DNA of 64,000 nt from Clostridia bacterium (GTDB lineage Bacteria > Bacillota > Clostridia > Christensenellales > CAG-314): the NCBI GenBank assembly GCA_036654455.1, contig JAVVRZ010000002.1:62001-126000 (forward strand), given 5' to 3'. Both the position numbers and the translations under genes were made by a program. Position 1 is the stretch's first letter. The number at the start of each line of letters is the position of its first letter. Below are positions 1 through 7,857 of this stretch, piece after piece. Below the pieces are notes generated by a model. The model did not search any database, was not told the DNA's origin, and saw only the letters and a list, made by a program, of their open reading frames with translations.

Positions 1-311
1 CAAGAGAAATCGGCGTATTGCGTAGTTTAGGCGCTAGCAAAAAAGATATTATGGTCGTATTTATCTCCGAAACTTTTATAATCGGGCTTGTAGCAGGCGT
101 ACTGGGTATTGGAATAAGCTATTTCCTAAGTCTTATTATCAACCTAATAATGTCCTCAGTTGCTCCGCTACTGTCTTCGCTAGCAATGCTTAACCCCTTG
201 CACGCTCTTATGCTCGTAGGCATAAGCTTTGTATTAACGGTATTTGCAGGCGTAATACCCGCCCGCATTGCAAGCAACAAAGACCCCGTAACCGCTCTAA
301 GAACAGAATAA
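1..311 (+). CDS. FtsX/MacB-type ABC transporter permease, C-terminal fragment
   Basis: The reading frame enters the window already open and ends at a TAA at 309-311. The first residues read REIGVLRSLGASKKDI, the conserved cytoplasmic loop before the third membrane helix of FtsX/MacB permeases. Two further hydrophobic segments follow, and the protein ends in the family-typical PARIASNKDPVTALRTE. It would be the permease of an ABC system that exports or mechanically transmits across the membrane; the ATPase and the N-terminus lie outside the window. A TTG at 18 is in frame but is not the real start, because the family motif begins before it. Confidence 0.85.
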   Translation, partial: REIGVLRSLGASKKDIMVVFISETFIIGLVAGVLGIGISYFLSLIINLIMSSVAPLLSSLAMLNPLHALMLVGISFVLTVFAGVIPARIASNKDPVTALRTE

Positions 312-474
312 ACAATGTTTAGACTAATCTAGATATAGTCTTGATGCCTTAACCTTATAAACTTAACGCAAGACAAACAAAATAAATACGTTGTAAAAGC
401 AAGACAGACAAAATTTGTTTGGTAGCGCTACTCGGGTAAAACCAAAATAATTAAACAAATGTAACTATAACAAT

Positions 475-508
475 AAAAGACGCTTGTAAATATTTACAAG
501 CGTCTTTT
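475..508. terminator. Bidirectional intrinsic terminator
   Basis: A long perfect palindrome (arms GACGCTTGTAAA / TTTACAAGCGTC) has an A tract on the left and a T tract on the right. It sits between the converging permease gene and the pot operon and can serve both. Confidence 0.85.
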
Positions 509-542
509 TAATACAAAATTTAAAATACTATATTTTTATTAT

Positions 543-2105
543 TTAATCAAGTTTAACTCTTTTTTTGCGATAAGCTCTAATATAATAAACCGCAACCATA
601 ACGCCTACTACGGCAACGCAGAATGCAAGCACATAGAGCAGTAACGCCCAAGGAGATATACCGGTAGAACGAACTTTTTCCCACATAGTTACTACCGAAG
701 CGTTCTTATCGCCAAAATCGTGCATAACGCCTAGCGTAGGGTCGTCTATTGTTGGATAACGACGCAAGTCGTTAAAGAAATAGTCAAGCGAATCGTCTCT
801 TGCGGTTTGCAAAGCGTCTAATACTATTTCGTGAGTATAGCTATCGGGCAAAACTTCAAGCAATTTGGTAGCTAGGTCAATTTCAAACTGGTCGTTAGTT
901 GTTTCGGCTTGTCTATCTTCTCTTGCATTAGCCGTAACGTCGACAACTTTTTGATGAATATCGTCAAAGATATCTTCGGCTAAGTTAAGTTCGGCGTCCT
1001 CGTAAACTTCGTATACTTCATAATAAATAGATAGAGCATTCTCGTCCTGTTGTATTAAGTCTCTATTTACTGCGCTAGTATACCCTATCTCCATCATATT
1101 GTACATACCTACCGAGGTGCTATTTAAAAAGTCAATAAATATTTTTGCGCCTTCTAGATTTTTACAAGTCGTAGGTATTACCCAACCGTCAAACCATACG
1201 TTACCGCCAACTTTGGGAATAATATAGTCAAGATTAATGCCGACTGCTTCGGCTTCCTCGATGGCGTACATTGCGTCGCCCGACCAAGCAAGGTCAACGA
1301 GCGCTTGCTTTGCAATCATTTCATTCTTGCCAAAGTCAACCTCATAACCATATAGTTGGTCCTTCTGCTCGATTAAAACATCTTGCGAAAGCTGTAACAG
1401 GGTATCGTCAATAGTATTAATCAGTTGTTCAACCGTTAGTTTAGTATATTTTTCGGGTAACATATCGTATTCTTTAAGGTATAGTAAGGTTGCCGCATAA
1501 GCGTCACGTATGCTATCTTTCATATAAATTTTACCTAGAATATCTTGACTAACCAAACCGTTTGCATTCTTATTCCACAGTAACCCCCAGCCGGCTTGTT
1601 CAGCTTGTTCCCTAGTAATTACATCGGCATTAAATAGAATACCTAGCGTGCCATACATATACGGCACAAAATATTCTGTAAGGTCTATTCCTGTGCTTGC
1701 GGTATAATCGGCAAAACTTTCTTTTACTTTGTTTACTATATCGGGTTCGACGTTGCCGGAATTAGTGTAGAATGGGTCGTTAAAATAATCAATCTTCAAT
1801 AATTTATCAGCTACAAGTAATTTTTGTATAGCGTATTCGGACGGACAAGCTACGTCGATACTAGCGTCGTTATTCATAATTTTAGTGAGCATTGTTTCGT
1901 TAGTGTCAAATGTTACATATTTAAGAATAACGTCTCGCCCTGTCTTTTCTTTATAAAACGCCATAAAATCGTCTTCATAGTCGTAAATATAGTCTGCCCA
2001 GTTGTAAATTGTAAGAATATCGGCTTCTTCTGCGCAAGCGGTAAAAGTGAGTAGGGTGGTTGAAAGAAGAACTATAAGTATAATAATCGAAAGTGCCTTT
2101 TTCAT
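543..2105 (-). CDS. potD: Polyamine ABC transporter substrate-binding lipoprotein, PotD family, with C-terminal membrane anchor
   Basis: This is the extracytoplasmic binding component of the spermidine/putrescine importer. A lipoprotein signal ends in LTFTAC with the lipid-carrying Cys at residue 24, followed by the PotD-like TIYNWADYI strand (about 32-40) and a periplasmic-binding fold to about residue 385. At 520 aa it is about 150 residues longer than typical PotD. The extra part is a polar helical region (about 385-475) and then a hydrophobic helix (about 484-510) with a basic tail, so the protein may be anchored at both ends. The start has GGAGGTA 5 nt upstream and overlaps the potC stop by 4 bp (ATGA). 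It is the last gene of the operon. The family is clear from sequence and neighbours; the polyamine specificity is inferred. Confidence 0.88.
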   Translation of the reverse strand: MKKALSIIILIVLLSTTLLTFTACAEEADILTIYNWADYIYDYEDDFMAFYKEKTGRDVILKYVTFDTNETMLTKIMNNDASIDVACPSEYAIQKLLVADKLLKIDYFNDPFYTNSGNVEPDIVNKVKESFADYTASTGIDLTEYFVPYMYGTLGILFNADVITREQAEQAGWGLLWNKNANGLVSQDILGKIYMKDSIRDAYAATLLYLKEYDMLPEKYTKLTVEQLINTIDDTLLQLSQDVLIEQKDQLYGYEVDFGKNEMIAKQALVDLAWSGDAMYAIEEAEAVGINLDYIIPKVGGNVWFDGWVIPTTCKNLEGAKIFIDFLNSTSVGMYNMMEIGYTSAVNRDLIQQDENALSIYYEVYEVYEDAELNLAEDIFDDIHQKVVDVTANAREDRQAETTNDQFEIDLATKLLEVLPDSYTHEIVLDALQTARDDSLDYFFNDLRRYPTIDDPTLGVMHDFGDKNASVVTMWEKVRSTGISPWALLLYVLAFCVAVVGVMVAVYYIRAYRKKRVKLD

Positions 2106-2908
2106 ACCGCTACCTCCTTGCCTTTGCTTGAACGCTTTAAATTTGCAATTAGCAGTAGCGCAAGCACAACTACAAACAATATGCTAAATATTGCAAACCA
2201 AAACGGTTCAAGGCTCTTTAATCTTGCGTCCTCATAGATATAAGTCGACAAAGTTTCTATACCCGTTTGTCCCTTGTTGATTTGAGTTATGATAAAGTCG
2301 TCCATAGATAATGTAAACGCCATTACAAAACCCGAAATTACACCCGGTAAAACATAAGGGAATATTACCTTAAACATAGCTTTAAACGGTCTTACGCCTA
2401 AGTCAAGCGCAGCTTCATATAAATTAGGGTTCATTTGAGCAAGTCTTGGCATAACCGAAAGCACGACATAGGGCGTGCAAAATGAGATATGACCCAGTAT
2501 TAGTCTTACGTAACCTTGCGGAAAAGAAAAAGTTACAAAGAATATCATAAGCGAAACAGCCATAACTATCTCGCTATTTACCATTGGAAGTTGATTTACC
2601 GAAAGCGCAAGTTTCTTACTGCGTTTGCCTAAGTAGTGCATACCAACAGCGGCAAAAGTGCCTAATAATGTTGCAATTAGCGAAGAAGTTATAGCTATAA
2701 ACAAGGTATTTTTAAGCGCCGACAACAAAGTTTGAGTCTTGCTTGAAGTAAATATATCTACGTACGCCGAAAAAGTAAACCCTTGACTAAATGTAAAATT
2801 GCTGTTGCCCGAAAAAGAGAATACAATTATTACCAGAATTGGCAAATATAGCAAAGTAAGTATTAGGGCAAGGTAACTTTCGCCAAAAAATCTTTTTAAT
2901 TTCTTCAT
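2102..2908 (-). CDS. potC: Polyamine ABC transporter permease PotC
   Basis: This is a 268-aa inner-membrane permease with about six hydrophobic segments. The cytoplasmic EAA loop, EAALDLGVRPFKAMFKV, lies near residue 165 and contacts the ATPase PotA. The N-terminal FGESYLALILTLLYLPI is typical of PotC. The ATG overlaps the potB stop by one base (TAATG) and has GGGAGGGG upstream. It forms the channel heterodimer with PotB. Confidence 0.9.
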   Translation of the reverse strand: MKKLKRFFGESYLALILTLLYLPILVIIVFSFSGNSNFTFSQGFTFSAYVDIFTSSKTQTLLSALKNTLFIAITSSLIATLLGTFAAVGMHYLGKRSKKLALSVNQLPMVNSEIVMAVSLMIFFVTFSFPQGYVRLILGHISFCTPYVVLSVMPRLAQMNPNLYEAALDLGVRPFKAMFKVIFPYVLPGVISGFVMAFTLSMDDFIITQINKGQTGIETLSTYIYEDARLKSLEPFWFAIFSILFVVVLALLLIANLKRSSKGKEVAV

Positions 2909-3714
2909 TATAAAATTGCCCCTCCCTTATCCTTAGTGTCGCCAAATCTTGTAAGCACCAAATTAGATACTACTACAAGCAAAAGCATAACTAAACTCAT
3001 AACACTACCGACCCCGTACATATCTTGCATAAATTTAGTGTTGATTGAGTCGCCAAATAAGAAAATTTGACGATTGCTAAGCAACTCCGAAATTGCAAAA
3101 GTCGAAATAGTAGGAATAAAGACCATGGTTATTCCCGAAAGAATACCGGGTATTGACATAGGTAGCGTAGTCTTTAAAAAGACGCCAAAGTCGTCTAAGC
3201 CTAGGTCTTGCGCAGCCTCGTAGTAAGACTTGTCAATGCCCGACAAAACGGTGTGTAAAGGCAATATCATAAAGGGTAGGTAATTATATACCATACCAAA
3301 AAAGACCGTCCCCATACCTAGTTTTACGTCAAGGGCAAGAAAAATTGTCTTAATAGATAGTGTTCTTATTAAAAAGTTTACCCACATAGGTAGAATAAAT
3401 AAAAGTACGAGTATCTTATTTCCTGCGTGATATTTTGCCAATAAATACGCAACGGGGTAACCAAGCGCAAGACAAAACATTGTTGTTGCAAGCCCTATTA
3501 CAAGCGAATTGACAAGCACGCTAAACCCTGTGCTATCGGCAAAAAAGTCAACAAAGTTAGAAAAACTTATATGTCCGTCTACCATAAAAGCGTTGACAAG
3601 CACTAACACAAGAGGAATTACTATAAATACCATCATAAATAGTAGGTAAGGATAGGAAAAAGTTCTACGCTTTAAGGTGTAAAACCTACGCTTCGCAGAC
3701 AAATTTTTAATCAT
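2908..3714 (-). CDS. potB: Polyamine ABC transporter permease PotB
   Basis: This is a 268-aa permease with about six membrane segments and the EAA loop EAAQDLGLDDFGVFLKT. The chosen start is the ATG at 3714, beginning MIKNLSAKRR, because a strong GAGGAGG site (3721-3727) sits 6 nt upstream. An alternative start at 3729 would add five residues and leave that site inside the gene. The gene overlaps the potA end by 8 bp, which implies translational coupling. Together with PotC it makes the membrane pore. Confidence 0.9.
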   Translation of the reverse strand: MIKNLSAKRRFYTLKRRTFSYPYLLFMMVFIVIPLVLVLVNAFMVDGHISFSNFVDFFADSTGFSVLVNSLVIGLATTMFCLALGYPVAYLLAKYHAGNKILVLLFILPMWVNFLIRTLSIKTIFLALDVKLGMGTVFFGMVYNYLPFMILPLHTVLSGIDKSYYEAAQDLGLDDFGVFLKTTLPMSIPGILSGITMVFIPTISTFAISELLSNRQIFLFGDSINTKFMQDMYGVGSVMSLVMLLLVVVSNLVLTRFGDTKDKGGAIL

Positions 3715-5191
3715 TTGCAACCTCCTCAACCTCTATTTGAGTAACTCTAATTTTATCTTTATTGATAGAAATACCTACTCTATCGCCTTTAAGCCATTCG
3801 TCTTCGGTATCTACGAAAAACTCATAGTAGTCGTCGGTACGAACTATTGCAAGATAATAACTGCCCTTATATATCATATCGGTAACTTCACCGGCTATTG
3901 TTCCGTCGTTTTCGTCGTCGCAAAGAAGAACGTCGTCAAATTCTATGGCAACCGAAACCGCAGTGTCGCTTGGTAAATCTGCGTTGCAATCAAAGCGACC
4001 GCCACAAATTGTAACAACGTTAGGTTCGTACATAGTTGTTTCGATAGTGTTGACTACCCTAGACTTGCGCATTATGTGTAAGTCAAAAGGCTTGACGTAT
4101 AGTCCTATATCTTGCCCGACCTTACATTCGACATTGTCGTGAACTAACATTTCGTTTCGTTCGCTAGGGTCGGCATTATGAGTTAGGCAAGTAGTTTGGT
4201 AATACGTGCCTTTAAATACCGAACTGATTACTTCGGTAACAAGCATACACTTAGGAGAGTCGACATTTACAATTTTAATATCTTCGGGGCGAATAATTAC
4301 GTCGATTGGCTCATTCTTTTTAAAGCCTTTGTCAACGCATTCGTAAACGCCGTCTAAGAAACTTACCTTGTAGTCTTCGTTCATAATACCGGTAAATATA
4401 TTGCTTTCGCCTATAAAGTCGGCGACAAAAGCGTTAGCGGGCTCGTCGTAAATTTTTTGCGGAGCGCCAATTTGTTGAATAATGCCTCTTTCCATAACTA
4501 CGATAGTATCCGACATTGTAAGCGCCTCTTCTTGGTCGTGAGTGACATAGACAAATGTTATGCCTAGTTTTTTGTGCATTGACATAAGTTCTAGTTGCAT
4601 ATCTTTGCGCATCTTTAAGTCTAACGCTCCTAGTGGTTCGTCAAGCAAAAGCACTTGTGGCTCGTTGACAAGAGCACGAGCGATTGCAACACGTTGTTGC
4701 TGACCACCCGACAAGCTGTCGACTGCACGGTAACCATAGTCTTCAAGGTCGACCATTTTAAGCGAAGCGTTTACTTTTTCGGCTATTTCTAGCTTAGTTA
4801 ATTTGCGCATATCTTGGTAAGTGTTGCCTTTTTTAACATAAGGTTCGCCATTTGGCACTAATTTAACCTTTAAACCAAAAGCTATATTGTTAAACACGTT
4901 TAGATGGGGAAACAACGCATATTTTTGAAAAACCGTATTAATATTTCGGCAATATGGCGGTATTTTAGTAATATCTTCGCCGTCAAAAAATATTTGTCCG
5001 GAAGTAGGATTCTCAAATCCTGCAATCATTCTCAGCGTAGTTGTTTTGCCACAGCCCGAAGGCCCTAACAAAGTTACAAATTCGCCACGCTTAATTGACA
5101 AAGAAATGTTCTTAACTGCGGGGTTGCCATCATAAAATTTGCTTACGTTCTTTAACTCGATAATACGGTCGTTTTTAGTGTTTTGCACCAT
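3707..5191 (-). CDS. potA: Polyamine ABC transporter ATP-binding protein PotA, extended
   Basis: This ABC ATPase energises polyamine import. It shows Walker A GPSGCGKTT, a Q-loop (NTVFQKYALFPHL), the signature LSGGQQQR, Walker B LLLDEPLGALD and the switch histidine in YVTHDQEEA. At 494 aa it exceeds the usual 350-380. About 25 extra residues lie between the Q-loop and the signature (around VPNGEPYVKKGNTYQDM). The C-terminal region is long enough for two TOBE-like regulatory lobes. A GGAGAG site precedes the ATG, and the gene follows the XRE-cupin regulator by 48 bp. Confidence 0.92.
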   Translation of the reverse strand: MVQNTKNDRIIELKNVSKFYDGNPAVKNISLSIKRGEFVTLLGPSGCGKTTTLRMIAGFENPTSGQIFFDGEDITKIPPYCRNINTVFQKYALFPHLNVFNNIAFGLKVKLVPNGEPYVKKGNTYQDMRKLTKLEIAEKVNASLKMVDLEDYGYRAVDSLSGGQQQRVAIARALVNEPQVLLLDEPLGALDLKMRKDMQLELMSMHKKLGITFVYVTHDQEEALTMSDTIVVMERGIIQQIGAPQKIYDEPANAFVADFIGESNIFTGIMNEDYKVSFLDGVYECVDKGFKKNEPIDVIIRPEDIKIVNVDSPKCMLVTEVISSVFKGTYYQTTCLTHNADPSERNEMLVHDNVECKVGQDIGLYVKPFDLHIMRKSRVVNTIETTMYEPNVVTICGGRFDCNADLPSDTAVSVAIEFDDVLLCDDENDGTIAGEVTDMIYKGSYYLAIVRTDDYYEFFVDTEDEWLKGDRVGISINKDKIRVTQIEVEEVAND

Positions 5192-5239
5192 TTAATTACT
5201 CTCCTTATGTATTGATTGTATGTAAAATATGTTGTTTAA

Positions 5240-5773
5240 TCAAAAATTGCTTGGGGTGACTATCCAAAGCGCCTTAGCTACGCCTTTTCCACGATTTGTA
5301 ATGGTGTGCGAATATCTGCCGTCTAAGTAAAAGCTGTCGCCACGCTTAGCTTTATATGTCTTGCCATTTTGCTCTATTGCAATGCGACCTTCTAAAACAT
5401 AACCAAATTCTTCGCCCTCAAAGGGTTCTCTTTGGTCGGTAGAACCATTTTCTGCAAGCACGACTATTACAGGTTCCATTTGATTTTTTTGGCTATTTGG
5501 CACAAGCCAAATTAGGTCGTGAGAGTCATTGTTAGAAATAAAGAAGTCTTTTTCGGTAAATACTACTTGTTCGTCGACCTGTTCGGAAAAGAAAAATTGT
5601 AACGATACGCCTAGAATATTTAAAATATCTACTAGGGTAGCTATCGAGGGCGAAGCAAGGTCATTTTCAAGTTGACTTATGTAGCCCTTGGTCAACTCGC
5701 ACCTAGACGCAAGTTCCTCTTGTGTAAGTCCACGTTGCAATCTTATTTGCTTAATTTTAGCGCCTATATCCAT
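5240..5773 (-). CDS. XRE-family regulator with C-terminal cupin domain, first gene of the pot operon
   Basis: This 177-aa protein has an N-terminal helix-turn-helix (about residues 5-60, with IRLQRGLTQEELASRCELTKGYISQLE) and a C-terminal cupin (about 105-175, with EGEEFGYVLEGRIAIEQNGKTY and GDSFYLDGRYSHTITN). This layout is that of PuuR-like regulators, whose cupin commonly senses a small ligand. It is the promoter-proximal gene of the polyamine importer operon, so it likely controls that operon and itself. The 27-bp direct repeats upstream are candidate binding sites. The ligand is inferred to be a polyamine from context only. Confidence 0.88.
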   Translation of the reverse strand: MDIGAKIKQIRLQRGLTQEELASRCELTKGYISQLENDLASPSIATLVDILNILGVSLQFFFSEQVDEQVVFTEKDFFISNNDSHDLIWLVPNSQKNQMEPVIVVLAENGSTDQREPFEGEEFGYVLEGRIAIEQNGKTYKAKRGDSFYLDGRYSHTITNRGKGVAKALWIVTPSNF

Positions 5774-5806
5774 ACGTTATTCTTCCCCCTATATTTTATA
5801 AGAAAT

Positions 5807-5835
5807 ACAATATATTAAATAGTTACTGTTGTCAA
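5807..5835 (-). promoter_or_regulatory. Promoter of the pot operon
   Basis: Reading on the minus strand there is TTGACA at 5835-5830, a 17-bp spacer and TATTGT at 5812-5807, about 35 bp before the regulator's ATG. The -35 box overlaps the edge of the first direct repeat. Confidence 0.6.
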
Positions 5836-5919
5836 ACAATTTGATTGATTTTACTAAACTTTTTTTAAATATTTTTAAAATATAGTTTTTAGCAAACAAT
5901 TTGATTGATTTTACTAAAC
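5833..5919. repeat. Two perfect 27-bp direct repeats, 60-bp period, upstream of the pot operon
   Basis: Copies at 5833-5859 and 5893-5919 are identical and begin CAAACAATTTGATTGATT. The proximal copy touches the -35 box of the pot promoter. The arrangement suggests paired regulator sites, most simply for the XRE-cupin protein. Confidence 0.75.
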
Positions 5920-5927
5920 CTTTTGCC

Positions 5928-5965
5928 AAAAAAATAAGGCTTAACTTTGTTAAGTTAAACCTTAT
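5928..5965 (-). terminator. Intrinsic terminator of the tcdA / small membrane protein transcript
   Basis: On the minus strand a stem AAGG.TTAACTT / AAGTTAA.CCTT is followed by a run of seven Ts (A tract 5928-5934 on the plus strand). It lies downstream of the gene at 6054-6320. Confidence 0.75.
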
Positions 5966-6053
5966 ACTTGCTATGCTTTACCTAAATTGTTGATAAAATT
6001 GTTGATAAAATTAGTCATTACGCAATAAATATGAGTTTTACGCTAATTTACTT

Positions 6054-6320
6054 TTAGAAAAACATTGGCAAAATTACGGCTACTATGCCGACTACTACGG
6101 CGCACCAGAAAAACACGCAAACAACCTTAGTTTTGTGTGAAACGTAATAAAGGTAAGCGCAGTACACCATTGAAAATAGGGCAAATAACCTTAAAATGAG
6201 GTTGACAACATTTGAAATTGAGGCAAAAATTCCAAAAGCGTTAAGAATTGTGCCGATTGCCCAAAGAATAAATAGCACAAAACTAACAAGAGTAAAAGCG
6301 TTACTTGGTTTGTTTGACAT
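6054..6320 (-). CDS. Small membrane protein of unknown function
   Basis: I do not recognise this 88-aa protein. It is almost wholly hydrophobic, with about three predicted membrane segments (roughly residues 8-32, 36-58 and 64-86) and a short polar N-terminus MSNKPSN. A GGAGGG site lies just upstream of the ATG. It follows tcdA by 28 bp on the same strand and shares its terminator, so the two are probably cotranscribed; a functional link is not evident. Confidence 0.7.
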   Translation of the reverse strand: MSNKPSNAFTLVSFVLFILWAIGTILNAFGIFASISNVVNLILRLFALFSMVYCAYLYYVSHKTKVVCVFFWCAVVVGIVAVILPMFF

Positions 6321-6348
6321 AATTTAAGTCCCTCCAAAAATATTTAGA

Positions 6349-7023
6349 TTAATTGTTATCAATAATATGTTTAATTATATATTGGGCTATCAATAGTCCG
6401 GCTATTGCAGGAGCGTAAGAAATGCTCGAAAGCGGATTGACACATTTGACCTCGGCGGGCGAAAGAGAAACAAGAACGGGCAAACTCTTAATTGACTGTT
6501 TTCTAAGCAAAGTTCTAAATTTACTTGCAAGCGGACAATTAGAAGTGCTAAATACGTCTTTAATCACAAAGTCTGCGGTAGTGCGATTGGCTGTGCCCAT
6601 ACAAGAAATAATTGGAACATTAAATTGTTGAGCTTTTTTTACAATATCAACTTTGGCTACAAGGGTATCGATAGCGTCGACGCAAAAGGTAAGATTAGTA
6701 AAGTCAATATCGTTAATTGTTGAAGAATCTACAAAAAGTCGATGGGGCTTAACTACGCAATTTGGATTAATGTCGGCTATACGGCTAAATGCAACGTCTA
6801 CTTTAAATTGATTAATGGTGGAATTAAGAGCGAGTATTTGACGGTTGAGATTACTTATATCTATTTTGTCGCTGTCGATAAGAATAAGCTCCCCTACGCC
6901 TGCCCTTGCAAGCGCCTCGACAACATATCCCCCTACGCCGCCAAGTCCAAAGACAGCAATACGGCTACTTGCTAATTTAGCCAAGTTCTCTTTGCCTATA
7001 AGAAGTTCGGTTCTTTGAAACAT
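6349..7023 (-). CDS. tcdA: tRNA threonylcarbamoyladenosine dehydratase (TcdA/CsdL, E1-like)
   Basis: TcdA uses ATP to cyclise the t6A37 modification of ANN-decoding tRNAs to ct6A. The 224-aa sequence has the E1/ThiF nucleotide-binding motif VFGLGGVGGYVVEALARAG (about 25-43), the family strand LILIDSDKIDISNLNRQ, and the DAIDT and ISCMGTANRT segments. The start is placed at 7023 (MFQRTELL) because GGAGGG lies just upstream; a longer frame to 7098 adds an untypical hydrophobic N-terminus across the promoter region. It is divergent from the LURP-one-like gene. Confidence 0.88.
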   Translation of the reverse strand: MFQRTELLIGKENLAKLASSRIAVFGLGGVGGYVVEALARAGVGELILIDSDKIDISNLNRQILALNSTINQFKVDVAFSRIADINPNCVVKPHRLFVDSSTINDIDFTNLTFCVDAIDTLVAKVDIVKKAQQFNVPIISCMGTANRTTADFVIKDVFSTSNCPLASKFRTLLRKQSIKSLPVLVSLSPAEVKCVNPLSSISYAPAIAGLLIAQYIIKHIIDNN

Positions 7024-7044
7024 CGTATTCCCTCCGCTAAAACT

Positions 7045-7073
7045 ATTATAATACAAAAAAACAACTAAGTAAA
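7045..7073 (-). promoter_or_regulatory. Probable tcdA promoter
   Basis: On the minus strand there is TTTACT at 7073-7068, a 17-bp spacer and a perfect TATAAT at 7050-7045, about 22 bp from the reassigned tcdA ATG. Confidence 0.55.
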
Positions 7074-7080
7074 GAATGTA

Positions 7081-7109
7081 TTGACAGTTGCAAATCATAA
7101 GTTTATAAT
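7081..7109 (+). promoter_or_regulatory. Consensus promoter for the LURP-one-like gene
   Basis: A perfect TTGACA (7081-7086), 17-bp spacer and perfect TATAAT (7104-7109) lie 33 bp before the ATG at 7143. This is one of the best sigma-A promoters in the window. Confidence 0.85.
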
Positions 7110-7142
7110 ATAATAATAAAAATTGTTCTAAAAGGAGAAATT

Positions 7143-7652
7143 ATGAAGTATTTTATCAGCCAAAAATTTTTTACATTTACAAGAGAAGACATTGACATTT
7201 TAGACGAAAACGGCAACTTTGTATACAAAATATACGGACAACGTTTTTGGGCTGGCAAAAAATTAAGACTTCTCGACAAAGACGGCAATACCGTCTTCAC
7301 CCTAGTTAGAAGATTGTTTAGATTTCTTACAACTATTGATATCCTAGACAGAAATAATGAAAAAATTGCTAAGTTTAAACAAAAATTCCACATTGGCTTT
7401 GGCAAAAGGTTTTACATTAAAAGAGGCGAGGACAAATTTGACGTTAGCGGAAATTGGCTAGGACTTGACTATAATATAGTTACAACTTCTAAACAAAACC
7501 CAGTTGTAGTCGCAGTTATAGATAAACGCTGTTTATCGTTTGCCGATAGATATCAAGTAGAAATAAACGATAGCAGTTTAGTAGATTTAACGCTTTGTTC
7601 GGTATTATGCGTAGATATGTATAATCAACATAAATCTAATACTAACAATTAA
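7143..7652 (+). CDS. LURP-one-related (LOR/YxjI-like) protein
   Basis: This 169-aa soluble protein opens MKYFISQKFFTFTREDIDILDENGNFVYKIYG in pieces typical of the LURP-one-related/YxjI family, a tubby-like beta-barrel: paired strands such as KLRLLDKDGNTVFTLVRR and IDILDRNNEKIAKFKQK. The family's bacterial role is poorly known. AAAGGAG lies 7 nt before the start and a consensus promoter drives it. It is monocistronic and ends at the terminator near 7766. The family call is by pattern only. Confidence 0.7.
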   Translation: MKYFISQKFFTFTREDIDILDENGNFVYKIYGQRFWAGKKLRLLDKDGNTVFTLVRRLFRFLTTIDILDRNNEKIAKFKQKFHIGFGKRFYIKRGEDKFDVSGNWLGLDYNIVTTSKQNPVVVAVIDKRCLSFADRYQVEINDSSLVDLTLCSVLCVDMYNQHKSNTNN

Positions 7653-7765
7653 AACTTTTACTTATAGGCTAAATTACTTAAATATCTAGGTAATCACGCT
7701 GTTAATATCGTAAGTTTCAGCAAGTTCGATACTAACAAATAAATGTTTCTATTATGACATTATAA

Positions 7766-7795
7766 AAAGGTCGGTAAATTATTTTACCGACCTTT
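7766..7795. terminator. Bidirectional terminator between converging genes
   Basis: A 13-bp perfect stem (AAAGGTCGGTAAA / TTTACCGACCTTT) with a 4-nt loop sits between the LURP-one-like gene (plus) and the GltS-like gene (minus). Confidence 0.8.
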
Positions 7796-7857
7796 AAATT
7801 TAAAAAATTAATACATTAATAAAAATTAAAATTTGTAAGTCCTAGCAAACTAACATA

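Noticed and set aside
5940-5954. CTTAAC-TTT-GTTAAG as a second copy of the M3 copy B operator
   Set aside because: Here it is the core of an intrinsic terminator with a T tract, so the similarity to 22851-22867 is more likely coincidental.
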